Assembly (NCBI GenBank): GCA_029215795.1
Contig: JARDYH010000002.1
Location: forward strand, 109,366,501-109,430,500
Reading direction: 5' to 3'
Source of the DNA: Anniella stebbinsi
Lineage: Eukaryota > Chordata > Lepidosauria > Squamata > Anniellidae
Length of the DNA stretch: 64,000 nucleotides
Shown here: piece by piece, positions 1 through 13,255 of the stretch
Layout of the letters: each line of letters begins with the position of its first letter
How positions within the stretch are numbered: position 1 is the first letter of the stretch
The notes under the pieces: generated by a model
What the model was told of the DNA's origin: nothing
What the model saw: the letters and a program-made list of their open reading frames with translations, nothing else
Databases searched by the model: none
Program-made: the position numbers and the translations under genes

Positions 1-305
1 TGCATAGCCAAGACCCTTATCAGGCTCAGATATCTTCTTGGAACATAGTGCATAGACAGAGACGAATTTCAAAGTAAATGCCCTAGGATAGGGGTGTTAA
101 TTCTTTTTTCAATTTCTACATTTCTTTCAATCTGCTTTAAAAAAACAACAACTAGGATATCAAGAACACCTTGCTGCAGTTGGTAGCACAAGATTGCCCC
201 ATTATAGAGCACAAGGCTCATTTTAACAATCTGCAATTACAATTTATACACAGGCACAGAAATGGGCAGCCAGAGTTACAACACTTAGACTGGGTTTGCA
301 TAATG

Positions 306-498
306 TGACAACCCATCATGGGCAGCCAGCCATGGTGGGTTGCCGTGCTATCCGAACCTGGCACGTTTTCTACCGGATGACTTATTTTTCGCAAACATGC
401 CATGGTGAGAACCCATGGCTTCCTGTAGAGTTTTTTATACCCCTGGTAGGTTGCAGTGCAGCCCAAACACAAGAGAGCGATTTCATCATGGGTTGTCA
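306..498. repeat. Palindromic (foldback) element
   Basis: Fifteen-base inverted arms (TGACAACCCATCATG at 306-320, complement at 484-498) enclose about 160 bases with further partial symmetry (GGTTGCCGTGC against GGTTGCAGTGC). This is the structure of a non-autonomous DNA transposon of MITE type. The superfamily is not assigned because I could not define target-site duplications. Confidence 0.55.
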
Positions 499-1159
499 GG
501 ATCGGCTACCGAGGCGCTTGGCTAAAGCAATTAAACCCCCCCTGTGCTGTTCTTCGTGATCTCACCGGCGTCACCTCCAGCCTCCCTTTCCAGTGACAGC
601 CCTTCCACCGATGTCAAAATGGCACTTTGGAAGGACCCACACTCATTCACCAACTTTTTTCCCTGGTTCCTCAAAATTGCATAGATGGGGCCGTGATTTG
701 TTTGTATGATATTTTTTTGTTGGTGTTTCACAAGTGCACACTTACAACAGACCAATATGTGAAGTTGTGCCTCCTCAATTTCCTTGTATGCTTCAGCTGT
801 CAAAAGGAACAGCAAACTCTGGTAGGTAACATACAAGGAAATTGACAACACACAGTTCAAGGACTTGGGGGAGGAGGAGTAAGAGAAAAGAGGGACCCAG
901 TAATGCTAATCAGAAGCACCAAAATGGGGGGGGGGGGGAATATCACCCACTTGGCAATGTGATCTTCTTGCTTTTAAGTGTTGAACTGAGACTTCTCAGT
1001 GTCCTCCACTCTTTCAAAACTTCCCCAAGTCTCCAGTTAGTCCCAAAAAGGGAGATATTAACTCCCCCATCCCTATTTTCACTGCTCCTTGTCAGAGCAG
1101 TTACTGCTCCAGTTACTACACTTCAGTGGATGTGCACAAATCTCTTTGACATTTCTTTA

Positions 1160-1160
1160 A

Positions 1161-1202
<42 letters not shown>
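1160..1202. repeat. (AAT)n microsatellite
   Basis: About fourteen perfect trinucleotide repeats. Confidence 0.97.
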
Positions 1203-1328
1203 CACCTTAGAAGCAGCTGCATGGAACTGAATGAATGGGAACCCACTGGGGAAGGCGGATGTAACTACTGCTGGTGTGGGTGCCCCATTTGCTCCATCTC
1301 GCTAAGCCACCCTCTAATTGTTTATTTT

Positions 1329-1454
1329 TGAAACTGTTGGGAATATTTGCATAAATTTAAGACTAGGAAGTAAATGGAGGGGAAATTTGCTCAAATTTAA
1401 TGGCTAGGAAAGTAAATGGAGGGGAAATTTGCTCAAATTTAATGGCTAGGAAAG
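1329..1454. repeat. Short tandem repeat, 42-bp unit
   Basis: Two near-identical 42-base units (from 1371 and 1413, each with AAATGGAGGGGAAATTTGCT) are preceded by a degenerate partial unit. Confidence 0.85.
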
Positions 1455-2879
1455 TAGAAGGGGGGATTTATGCACTGCAATAACTGTGAAGGGAGGAGCA
1501 AAAGGAGGAGTTACCAGGACAAATCCAGTTAAAACCATGATTTGCAGTCCTACTTTGAAGGTTACAACAACTATGGCTTCCGGCTAGATTTGAAGTTAGG
1601 GGTGAAATCAGGGTATGCAAGAGGACTAGAAGAGACCGGGCCATAGTATAAAATCATAATATCTGAGTTCACCCAGTATTCATCATACTTTTATATGAAG
1701 CAGAAAGACTGTACAGCATCCAAACTATGACTTTCAAGAAGACAAGCAAAATGTTTCCAGATAAACGAATCAGATTCCAAATAATTTTAATTATGAAAAT
1801 TAACTAAATACTCTTCTTCACAATATTATTCAACAACAGTCTTTCAAGGAAATTATGTTATCTACAGCTTCAATCCAACTTTTGGCTTGTCTGCATGGCC
1901 AGCATTTGCATCTATTTTCTAATATGCTTATTTCGAGCACAAGCAGCTGTCCCCCAAGGTCACACAAAGTGAACAGAGATTAGAGTGTCTTTTCTGATAA
2001 AACCCAATGCCTTGGTTTAGGATTAAAGTGTTCATGCTAATTTAAAATCCTGAGAGGGTTGGCATAGTAGAATAAAACTTCAGTGGGAAAAAATTAAAGA
2101 TTTTAAATTAGAAAGAGACTAATTTACACTATCGAACTTTAGTATTAGAGGGTTTTTTAGCAACTCTTCTTATTATGTTATACAGTTAAAAATAAAACAT
2201 GCTAAGTTATATAAATTACATGTAATATTTTGTAGTGACATAAAGAGGCCAACTGCCTATATTTCTAACAGGTATGGTTGCATGCTGCTAATTTCGTTCT
2301 TTCCTGGCTTTCGTGTAGCATTCCCCACCCCACCCCCCTTCTAAAAGGCTGAAATGCTTCCCCTAAGACTTAGTTACTGGCAGCAACAGCTTAAAGCTAA
2401 AATATGCTGGCTGACTGAAAATGAATTTGGCCCTTGGCTGAAAGCTGTTCTGCACCCCTGTGTTACAAGGGCCACATACAATAGCAACATTTGTCTTCAC
2501 ATACCAACAAACGCACAGAGAAATATTAAAACTGAAAAAAAAGCCTCTACGATATGTGCTTTGCCCAAGCAGAGTAAACACAGTGAATGGCTGTATGTTA
2601 TTGGCAACTTGCCCCAACAGCAAATACACTTTTTAAATAAGGCCGTCTGCGCCATAAGCAGAAAAAAATAGCCAGAGAGGAGGTAGCAACAACGGTCGCG
2701 GACTAACAAATACCTAACTAAGTAGTTATTATAAAAATTATAACTTTATAATTAAATAACTAAGCTAACTATTTCCTAATATCTATATATCGATTAGACA
2801 CAAAAAATATACTAACTTCTTTGACATCAATAAGAACCATCAATTGAAATTATCCCTAATAAAAAAAACAGAGAGATAT

Positions 2880-4730
2880 AGGCCAATATCGCATCTAATG
2901 ACAACTCATGGATTGATTAACCCATGGATTGTTGGGAGCGAGTTGCCTCCTGCTTACTTGCTGCTTTTGCTTCATTTCCGCTTTTGTAAACAACCCAGAA
3001 ATGTACTGTTCCTGGCTTGTTATGACATGCTAATCCAGAACTCTGGTTTGTTGAGGGCAAACAACCCAGAGTTTGAACTCATGTTTTGTTGATTTTTTTG
3101 GTTATTTACAAAAGTGGAAATCAAGCAGAAGCAGTAAGCAGGCAAGAGGCAGCACACTCGCAAGAACAACTATTACTGCATCCTAGAGTAATAAAGGAGC
3201 TGGCAGAAGAATTCTCAGAACCACTGTGTATTATCTTTGCGAAATCATGGAGGACGGGTAAAGTGCGGGACAACTAGAGGAGTGCTAATGTTGTCCCTAT
3301 CTTCAAAAAGGAGGAACCTGGGAACTACACATCAGTTAGTCAACATCAACCCCTGGGAAAATTTTAGAGCACATTATAAAGAAGTCAATCTGTAAACACC
3401 TTGAAAGCAATGCAGTGATTACTACAAGCCAAAATGGATTTGTGAAGCATAAATCTTGTCAGACTAATTTGAACTAACTTTTTGATCAACTAACCTCCCT
3501 TGTGGACTGTGGTAATGCTGTAGACATAATATATCTTGACTGTAGCAAAGCTTTTGACAAAGTGCCCCATGACATTCTGATCCGCAAACTAGCTAAAAGT
3601 GGGCTATATGGAACAACTATTAGGTGGAACCACAGTTGGCTACAGTATCGGACTCAAAGAGTGCTTATCAATGGTACCTTCTCAAACTGGAGGAAGGTAA
3701 CGAGCTGGGTACCGCAGGGCTCAGTCCTGGGCCCAGTGCTCTGTATCATTTTTATTAATGATTTGGACAAAGAGGTGCAGGGAATGCTTATCAAATTTGC
3801 AGGTGATGAAAAATTGGGTTTGATAGCTAATACCCAGGAAGACGGAAACAAAGTTCAAAGTGATCTTGATAGGCTGGAGAGCTGCACTGAAAACAGCAAA
3901 ATAGGGATAAATGCCACGTTTTACACCTAGAAAAAGGAAACCAAATGCACAGTTACAAGATGGGGGATACTTGGCTCAGCAATACTACAAGCAAGAAGGA
4001 ATTGTTGTAGATCACAAGCTGAATATAAGACAACAGTGTGATGTGGCTGCAAAAAAAGCAAGTGCTATTTTGGGCTGCATTAATAGAAGTATAGCTTCAA
4101 ATCGCGTGAGGTATTGGTTCTCTTCTATCTGGCACTGGTCTCATCTTGAGTATTGTGTTCAGTTCTGGGCACCATACTTCAAGAAGGATGCAGATAAGCT
4201 GGAGGGCGTTCAGAGGAGGGCAACAAGGATGATCAGGGGTCTAGAAACAAAGCCCTATGAGGAGAGACTGAAAGAACAGGGCATGTTTGGCCTTAAGAGA
4301 AGACTGAGGGGAGACATGATAGCACTCTTCAAGTACCTGAAAGGCTGTCACACAGAGGAGGGCCAGGATCTCTTCTTGATCATCCCAGAGTGTAGGACCC
4401 GGAATAATGGGCTCAAGTTACAGAAAGCCAGATTCTGGCTCATCATCAGGCAAAACTTCCTGACTGTTACAGGAGTATGACAATGGAACCAATTACCTAG
4501 GGAGGTGGTGGGCTCTCCCACACTAGAGGCATTCAAGAGGCAGCTGGACAGCTATCTGTCAGGGATGCTTTAAGGTGGATTCCTGCATTGAGCAGGGGGT
4601 TGAAGTCGATGGCCTCATAGGCCCCTTCCAATTCTACTATTCTATGATTCTATGAGACAGTCCACTCCTGCATGGCCCTGACTAACTAAGGGTTGCTTAA
4701 CCCATAGTTGGTCATGACATGCCAACCAGG
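2880..4730. mobile_element. Foldback element interrupted by a CR1 insertion
   Basis: Two 46-base arms, 2945-2990 and 3105-3150, are imperfect reverse complements (GCCTCCTGCTTACTTGCTGC against GCCTCTTGCCTGCTTACTGC in reverse). An outer pair flanks the CR1 copy: 'CATGGATTGATTAACCC' near 2909 and, in reverse, 'GGGTTGCTTAACCCATAG' near 4690. This suggests a palindromic DNA element into which CR1 inserted near one arm. The outer boundaries are approximate. Confidence 0.5.
3160..4655 (+). mobile_element. CR1 LINE, 5'-truncated and decayed
   Basis: CR1 is a non-LTR retrotransposon whose ORF2 encodes endonuclease and reverse transcriptase. In reading order one sees PRVIKELAEEFSEPLCIIFAKSW (about 3172-3260), LDCSKAFDKVPHDIL (about 3533-3577), a VPQGSVLGPVL motif (about 3706) and the catalytic region near 3800. 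There the expected F-A-D-D box reads FAGDEK, so the first catalytic Asp is lost. Further on come RRATRMIRGLETKPYEERLK and a 3' end with the CR1 signature of repeated TTCTATGA (4640-4655). At least two frameshifts and several stops break the frame. It begins at the palindrome arm, so the 5' part of the element is missing. Confidence 0.93.
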
Positions 4731-5239
4731 TAACTGATAGAGGCAGAGTTTCTAAATGTTTCCATATTACTGCATGCTCATCATGATGACCTTTTATTTT
4801 AACAATTCAGGGACCTGTCTGCTACAACATTTTGTCAGGCCCTTCAGGATAGCAAAAACAAGCCACTATGAACAGTACAGAGCAGATTAAACAAAAACGC
4901 ACCTACACCTCTTTCCTTTTTTCAATCTTTATTAAAATACAAATAAGTAAAATATGGCAAGGAAAGGAATTGTGCTGCAGTACTGAACAGCGCCGCACAT
5001 AAAAAAGGGCAAAGTGTACATGCACAAAAATTCCAAACTAGAAAATAACTGTATATGTTGATGGTCAAGATAATGAGCGTAAATTCCCCCGCTAATGCCT
5101 CTCCAACGATGTTTTTACTTGAGCAAGGCTTACTTCTGGTTTCAGAGACTGGTAGAGAAAAATGATTACAAATTGCCTGTGGTGGTATTTGTAGGGGATA
5201 ACTGGTAGTAAGAGTTAATTTGGCTGATTCTCCCCTGCA

Positions 5240-5355
5240 AATGCTCCCATCCTACATTAATATCTGCATGCCGCTCTGAGATCCCAGTGATATAGGGTTG
5301 GATACAAATGTTTTAATAAGTAACAAACAAACAAACAAACAAATAAATAAATATT
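5240..5355 (+). mobile_element. LINE/SINE 3' tail with AAAC/AAAT repeat
   Basis: The text 'CCGCTCTGAGATCCCAGTG' followed by a 'ATACAAATGTTTTAATAA' stretch and an (AAAC)n(AAAT)n tail resembles 3' ends of squamate L2-type LINEs and the SINEs that use them. Only the tail is recognisable. Confidence 0.55.
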
Positions 5356-6095
5356 GCAACACAAATTAGAAACCTCATGCTTGCCTCATAGTATGCAATT
5401 CCGACCTCAGTACGATAGAAAAATCTCAGTGGGCATAGATCTCAAAGCGTTTCTATAAGATACAGTCAAAGGGGCATGCAATTAAAGCCTTTGTAAAATA
5501 AAGCTAATGATGTACTTGAAAAGAATCCACATAGCTGACTTAAGGCATAAAATATTTACTGCACAAATTCTTGCCAAAAAATCGGAGCATTTTAAACAGG
5601 TAAACTGCAGTCTTGAAAAGACAGTTAAGAAATATGTAAAATAAAATAAAATAAATCAAATGGCAAATACAATTCAATTAACATTTTCTGTCAACTGATT
5701 TCAACTAACAGAGCTGTCCTTTTGACATCTATTGTTCCTTACAATATTAGGATTTTACCCTATTAAGGACATTTTAATCAATTAATCATGAGTTTTATTC
5801 ATAATAAATCAATGAAACTGATATACATTTAGATATTAATAAAGATAGTTAAGAGGGAAAAGCATCGTCATTTTGTTTTGCTTTTCAGGATGATGCATTT
5901 ACATTATAAGGAGGAATCATCTTAGAGAAAGTATTTCCTCCTGCATGAAGAAAGTAGGGAAATCTACTTGGGGGTGGAGTAAGTACAATATTATGTGAGT
6001 ATGTTTGTGTAATCTGCTGTCTGATTAGCTAACTAAATATTGCAGCTTTATTTAATACTGGGCAGGGGGGGAAACAGAATTGTTCTTTGCCTTAC

Positions 6096-6232
6096 CATTA
6101 GTATCTGCAAATTTCTGAACATCAGCCAGAGTTTTCAACTCATTCTGTGGGCATGCTGACACACAGAGGGCCATGGACTTGATCTTCCGATGTACCAGAT
6201 CTACATTGCATGGCTCCAAAAAGAACACATAC
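6096..6232 (-). CDS. SLC44A1: SLC44A1 coding exon 4
   Basis: This exon has 137 bases: one base completing the split Lys codon, 45 full codons, and one base of the next codon (Gly by family comparison). The acceptor is TTTTCTTAAAG and the donor GTAAGG. It encodes [16 protein letters not shown], then [18 protein letters not shown] and [10 protein letters not shown], part of the large cysteine-rich extracellular loop. I saw no exon 5 between positions 1 and 6095. Confidence 0.97.
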
Positions 6233-8853
6233 CTTTAAGAAAACACATACCCAAAAAATTCAAATTAGAACAAAAGCAGACTAAAATTAAGTTTCAGCCA
6301 ATAAATATTCTATTAGTAAAGAATAGCTAAATTTCTGTACAAAGACCATGATTTTCTTTCATTTACATTGACTTTCTTCTCTCAAGCATGCACTAGCTAT
6401 ACCTAACATAGAACTTAGAATGAGTTTTTTTAAGTAAACTAATTTTTTGAAAATACACTTCAACTAAAATCAAAGTGGAGCCCCTTTGCAATAATGAATA
6501 TATATTTGTCTAACACATGAGTATCCTAAATACTCTAAATTTAGACTTGGGCAATCACCAGGCTGCAAAGAGGAAGATAGGAAAACAAGAAGTACTGCCT
6601 GAAAAGAACTGCCTGAAAAGCACACCAGATGATAAGGAACTGCCAGCAACTTGCATCACATCTGCCCATGTACACCATTACTTCTCATTTCTCATTAATA
6701 TGTTTCCTCCTGAGCAATCAACTCTTTTTACTCCTGGTTACATTTGACTGGGAACAGCATTCTTAAAGTGTATTTCAGGATATACCATCAGAATATTTTA
6801 AAAATAAAACTGTTATTTAGAAACAAAAATTGATATCTGTATACACGCAATGTTGGTCGTGATATTTCTCAAATGGCTTTCATTTTAGCAAGAATGGACT
6901 CAACACGTGGTGAGTTTACAGATTAATTTACAAAATACCGTGGAGAAGGGCTGCTTATATGATCTATCTTGCACAGAAAAGTAACAACTTACTTTAATCG
7001 ATTGTTCAGAGTTACAGATTGATCTCTAGCACATTAACGTGGTACATACAGTTCATACAGCTTCAGCATTTCAATTATAAAATGCACTTTACAGTAACAA
7101 CATAAGCACTAAGCCTTTACTCTACATTGAAGCCTGCAGAATGATCACTACCATCCCACTCTCACATTAAAATACCAAGCATAAGTTGCCTAGTAGGATT
7201 GTATTAGTATCTTTCAAGTAAAACAGAGTTCAGAGTTCACAATGTGTTTTGACGAATAAAGATTATTGAAAACAGCTTCTAATTTAAAGCAATTTCCCAC
7301 ATCAATGAAATGTAATTCAGTAGATTTTTTAAAAGATACATCCACAGGAAACCACAGTAACTTCAAATAACTTATCGTATATAACTCTGTAATTTATCTT
7401 GTTTTACAGGTTTTGGAAAACCAACAGTACCCAGTGTAAACTGGAATTCTGGATGTGATTTCATTTGGGCCTGTAAAACGTTACATGCAATTTCTTCTAG
7501 AGAATAAATATGCATAGATATGAGCTCACACAAAGGCAGAAACTTGTATTGCCTGAGCAAAAACTATGCATATTTAAGTAAAGCCAAAATTATATGGATG
7601 TATAAAAACAATGAAACACAATGTTGTGAGCTCAACAGCATTCCCAGTACTTGTTCAATAGTACATTAGAAGATTTTACTAAACCCGTTTCACATTACAT
7701 TACGTATGGGTCAACATTACTTTTTAGTGAACATCAATAAGAAAACTAGGGGACTTGTACAATAAACATAGTTTCATCATCCTAGCACAAGGGTGGCCAA
7801 CTTTGGGAGGGAAGAGTCTGAGAGTCATTTTCCACCCATGGACCCCTTTCCCCATGGGTCACACTCCTGTTGCCACTGCCAGCAAATTTGGCAGTGTGTG
7901 TGGAGGGGGATGGCGGGATGCCACCAAAATTCAGTAGCAAATCGCTATGCAGCCTTAGAAAGGCTAAATTTAGCTTGCTTTCCGTTTTGAATTTTGGCGG
8001 TAGACCACACGTTTTTGAAGAGCATTTATTTATTTTATTTTTAAAAATGTGCTACCTGTGGGATATGTTGCTTTTCCATCAGGTAACATACAGGGCTAAG
8101 CAATTATATATATAATCCAGTAAGCACATATAAAGCCTAGGAACATATATTTAATCCAATAATTAATAAGCTAAAGCAATTTTAATTTAGGAGGCACATA
8201 AGACGCCAAATGCACAGTAGTCAGAAAAGGGGCAGAAGAGCATGAGCTAAAGATAGGAACATACAGTGGAGCAGAATTGTCAGGTGTCTGTGACCTTTGA
8301 AGCGTGAAGGAAGGCAGGAGACATCATGGGGGCTGTTTTGTTATGAGATGGAACTTAGCTAATGCAAGTAGGAAACACAGGTGTCTGTGGTTGGAAGCGG
8401 ATGTGTGATCGTAGGGAACACAGGTAGAAATAACTAGACCATGACAACAGGTCAAGCTCTGCTAAGATTGCTTGCAATTATAGAGGAAACAGATGATATG
8501 TGTGGGTGTAAAAGTGTGGAGGAGAGGGGAGGATGAACAAAGGCGGGGATTTTAGTATTATAATCAGGCGTATCGGATAGGCTGTAACTTGTTATAGGAG
8601 GAACCTTTTCCGGCCGGGAACAGGGAATAAATGGTGTGTGATTTATGATTTTCGGTGTGTGCCAAGCTTGCATAGCCACACCCCTTTTGCAAAAGGCTGT
8701 TTTTGCAATAAAGAAATTTGCTTCAACTTCCCAGGTTGTATTTTCCTTTTCTGAAACAGAATGGGCATTTCTAACACTACCCAATAGCCGGGGCTCTCTG
8801 GGCAGTTCACAATTAAAACCACAAAATGCAACAAGTCAGAATGAATTTAAAAC

Positions 8854-8892
<39 letters not shown>

Positions 8893-11800
8893 TACATTTG
8901 TATACCGCCCCATAGCCGAAGCTCTCTGGGCGGTTTACATAGGATTAAAAACAATTAAAAACAATATACAAAAATTAAAACAGCAAAAACATACAACATA
9001 CACACAATCTATACATTTAAAAACCACATCAACACTTCAAAAACTACAAAAACAAAACAAAACAAACCCAGGCTCTTCAGATATTGCCAAATGCCTGAGA
9101 GAAGAGGAAAGTCTTGACCTGGCGCCGAAAAGATAACAATGTTGGCGCCAGGCGGGCCTCGTCGGGGAGATCGTGCCACAATTGGGGAGCCACCACAGAG
9201 AAGGCCCTCTCTCTTGTTGCTGACCTCCGAGCCATATAATGCCATATCAATTCAAAATAAGTTATCGCCCAGGAAAAGCCGTTCTGAAATGGTATGTTTT
9301 CAGGAGGCAGTTAAAGGATGTTACATTTTTCCGCCTCATGAATCGGATTGTGGGTGCTGCTACAGAGAAGGTCCATTATCTGGAAAACCCTCCCTCATTC
9401 AGTTCGGGAAGTGGAAACGTATCTTTTCACACAGGTTTTCCCTGGAATGTAACTAATTTTGATTTTATATGGCATTTTTAAACTTGTAACTTTTTAAATA
9501 TATTCTGACTTGTTGGATTTTACGGTTTAAATTGTGAACTGCTCAGCTGGGGGGGGGGAGTAGGAGCAACATAAGAGGACAGGAGGGGAATGTGTTGTCC
9601 ACGCCTGTCCTAGCAAAACTCTTAATTTCATGTCAAATTTTTCACCATTCGCATGAGCTGTAGTGAACAAGAACCATGGTTCTCTCCCTCTCAGTGCGGG
9701 AAAAGTATGGGTACACAAAAGCCTAATGCTGCAGTTCAAGTTCCAATGAAAATAAGGTCTCTTAACTTCAAAGTAATTGTTTAATAGCATATCTTTCTCA
9801 ATGAAAGCTTATATACAATATAAAGATAGAAAGGCTTTCCCTGATTGGTAGCCAGTGCAACGTGTACCCTGTAATGGAGTTCAGGTTTCAGGGAAATTAC
9901 CGTTACATTATCCACCAATGCAAAAAATAAGAAATATGCAGATTAGTACACAACATGTACAATACTCTAATTCTTGTTACCTTTACTTATTAAAAGAATA
10001 TCAAGTCTCATATTATCACCCAAACCAAATGTTTTACAATGGAAGTGAGGACTTTTTGACTTCAAACAAAAGCAACAGAAATTCTCAAGTTGTACATTTT
10101 CTTTTCTTCCTTTTCTTTTCTACTTCCTAATACCACGAATTCTATTCATACAAATATAGTCATTAGTGAGTATCATTAGTTTAGTTCCTCCTACCAAGTT
10201 GATATGCAAAATACTGCTTGCTTTCGCATTCTCTGTATTAAAGACTAAGCCATTTTCAGTCCATATCTCTGGGTTTGTAATAATAAAATGTCCTCCATAA
10301 TACTTGAGTGTTTAACTCTTACCATCCTCTTTCCAATCAGTACCACAGCCTTAAGACAGGCTACACTTTTGGACTCTGTTTATGCAGTCTGCATTCAACC
10401 ATATAAGTCCTGTAGTATAACAGCGGCAGAAAATGCATCAAGAACACTTGCTTTTTGTAAAATCTTGCCAGATGAAGAGATCCGGACATCTCAACAGTGT
10501 GCATACTTTTTGTGTCCTTTTAGTTGGCCTAACAAAGGAATTACACTAATATGGATTTTGGATGTTTCCACCTCTGGTAATCTTAGTATTTAAATACTTA
10601 GCCCATCTGTGCCATTAGCAGTATGTGAGGTTTACAATACACCTGAGAGAGTTCACAGCAGTTACTTATGCAGTATTAAGAGCACTGATGTTCAAAAGTA
10701 GTTAATTGTCCAAATTCTGAGATTTTTTCCTTTATTATGTGTTATCTGTACCACAAAATTCATTCTCCCCATCCCTTTCAATAGCCTGCAAATTTCCTTT
10801 CACCTACACATACAGGTGCAATTAATAGGTATGTGTCTCCGTGGCAGGAATTTAGTGTAATTTGGAGAAAGAGGATTGTTTCCCCTCATGGCTAGTACCA
10901 CATTTAAGCTACTGTGAAAGCACATCTTCTGCACATACAAATCAAGAATCTAAAACTTTTTCCACATTAAAGACATAACACTTAAGGGAATTCACCTTTT
11001 ATAAGCACATCAAGCTGCTGCGATACTCTAGCCAGTCTTGAATCAGTACATGCCACCTAGGTTTTCCAATTTAATCAATTTCCTATCATTCCAGGCATCT
11101 CTATACTGCCAAATGAGCATGAGACAGAAATACCAAGCAGTATGCTCAATGACAATCTAATTGCATTTGCCATAATTTTACCCTGCCTCTTAACCAAAAA
11201 AAGATTCACAAGGTAGCTTACAACATGTAGAATAACACAATCAGCCATTAATAAGCAGTGAAAGTAAAATAAAAATTAGATAAACGGTAGTGATACATTG
11301 TATTAAAGGAGCAAAGAAGTGCAAATGTCTTTTCTTTTAAACCCAAAAAAAAGTATAAAGAGGGTGTCTGACAGAGACAGAGGAAGGGTGCTACATATAT
11401 GAGACACCATGACCGAGAATGACCTGTTCCTTGTTAGCACCCACCAGAAGGTGGGGTCCTTGAGCACAGCCCCTGATGAAGCTTTTAAAGGCCTAGTTCC
11501 TAAGCCGCTGATAATATTGATTCAGGAGGAAGAAATGTAAAAGATTTCTCCACCTGAAAAACATCTGCTGGATGGTTTTGTGCAAAGACAAGAGTGGCAG
11601 AAAAGCAGTTATGCTTCACTATCACCACCACCACCATGAAGAGGTCTCGAAGATGACCTACAGCCCAAGTCTGATTGCGCTCATTTCGAGTCTTCCACTT
11701 GCGCGCTAGCTGCTCTAAAAACAAAGAACCAAGTGAGCTCTGAGAAGGGAAGAGTTCTCTTAGGAGTGATTGTATCATAACTGCATCTCCCTTGCTCTTT

Positions 11801-13215
11801 CAGAATGGATTAAATACTCCTCTTGAGGTAACTCCTTTATTCTGCAGGATCAGAAGTCGCAGGAAAGAAGAAGAATACTGGCTTAATCATGGGATCATTT
11901 GCTAATGAGTAGTGACAGTGAAACTGAAGGTGCCCCAACAGTCTTAATGGAAGACAGCTAAACTCTGTTGAAATTGATGAGCGGCTGTAAGCATATCATG
12001 CACAGATCTTTGGGTTGCTAAAATTAATTAGTGCAACCTTCTCAGATGTGTTGGACTACAAGTTGTTTTCCAGCAACCGGCCTTCTAAAACAGAAGCTGG
12101 TCAACATAATATGTAGCTCATTTCCCACATATGATACATTCTTTGAACAGAGATCATGCAGCCTCGATCTTCTGCAAAGCACACAGTGTTAGCACCCTCA
12201 TTTTAAGTAACAATGTCTCCCCCACACTACCAAATTGGTTCAGCTTTCCCTCAACACAAGCTTTAATAAGGCTCTTAATTTCCATAAAAGTGTCTCAAAC
12301 ATCAGATACTTTAAATTCTTGATCCCTGCAATTTGTAAAGAAACTCTCTTAGAGTAACTACTGGTTTTTGCAACATCTGTTATCTACAACATCTTTTCCA
12401 ATCAGTTTAGAAGAGCATCCCAGTGAAAGATTTCCAACCAATAAATCCAAACAATACTCAAGTAGCTATGGAGCATTTCATATGTTCAAAATGTTTCATA
12501 TACATTTACTTAGTTATCCTTACAACAGCTCCTTGGGCAGGCCAGTATCATGGCGATTGGGGTGGGGGTGGGAGACCGAGCATGAGAGCTCTTACCTAAA
12601 GCCTAAATTCATGGTTGAAGTGAGATTTGAACTAGGATATTCGTGGCTCACGCACAGCTCATCCTACATCACTTCTCATGGAATCAGACTGCACACCAGT
12701 TTCACATCTTGCAGATACAGACCCATGGCTATGGTAAGGTAATGGGGAACAATGATTGTTCAAGGAACAGGGGGGTGCATTTAAGTTTAAAAATTAAATC
12801 AGAAGCTTCCCATGAACAGAAATCTTTTTATTTTATTGATCTTCAAAAGGAAAAGATGATTGCCATATTCTACATTAAGTATGTAACATTCTACTCATCC
12901 AACTGTTTTATATCTACAGGCAAGTGGGAAGAGAAGCCAAAAGCCTACAAAAAAAAGCTACGGCCTTTTCCTGCCTGCTTCTAGCTGCAAATCATGTTAC
13001 CATTCGTTTTTTAAAAAAACACCACATGAAGTATTTCACATTTTGCCTAATATGGTTGGAAAAGATGACTTAAAAAAAAACAGATTTTTAACCATATCCT
13101 TTAAAGAAAATGGATATGAAATAATTCTGTGTACGATGCGCAACCCTGCGCTAAAACCATCTGCTACCTCAGCTGCTCAGCAGATGGAGATCTTTTTGAA
13201 GCAAACACTAGAAGA

Positions 13216-13255
<40 letters not shown>

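Larger units (their letters stand above)
1..6095 (-). other. SLC44A1: SLC44A1 intron 4 (partial)
   Basis: This is non-coding sequence downstream of exon 4. It holds a palindromic element (306-498), an AAT microsatellite, a short tandem repeat (1329-1454), an AT-rich block (about 2700-2830), a foldback element interrupted by a CR1 LINE (2880-4730) and a LINE-like 3' tail (5240-5355). I found nothing further that I can name between 1500 and 2700 or between 5360 and 6095. Confidence 0.85.

Noticed and set aside
2354..2671. 105-residue plus-strand frame
   Set aside because: Intronic, no recognisable domain, no splice or promoter context, and an equally long frame exists on the other strand.
1..6095. 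SLC44A1 exon 5
   Set aside because: I looked on the minus strand for the expected continuation after the exon 4 donor and saw no matching sequence; the exon probably lies outside the window.
8452..8784. 110-residue minus-strand frame
   Set aside because: It lies wholly within the solo LTR, antisense to it. LTRs of this kind do not carry a gene here.
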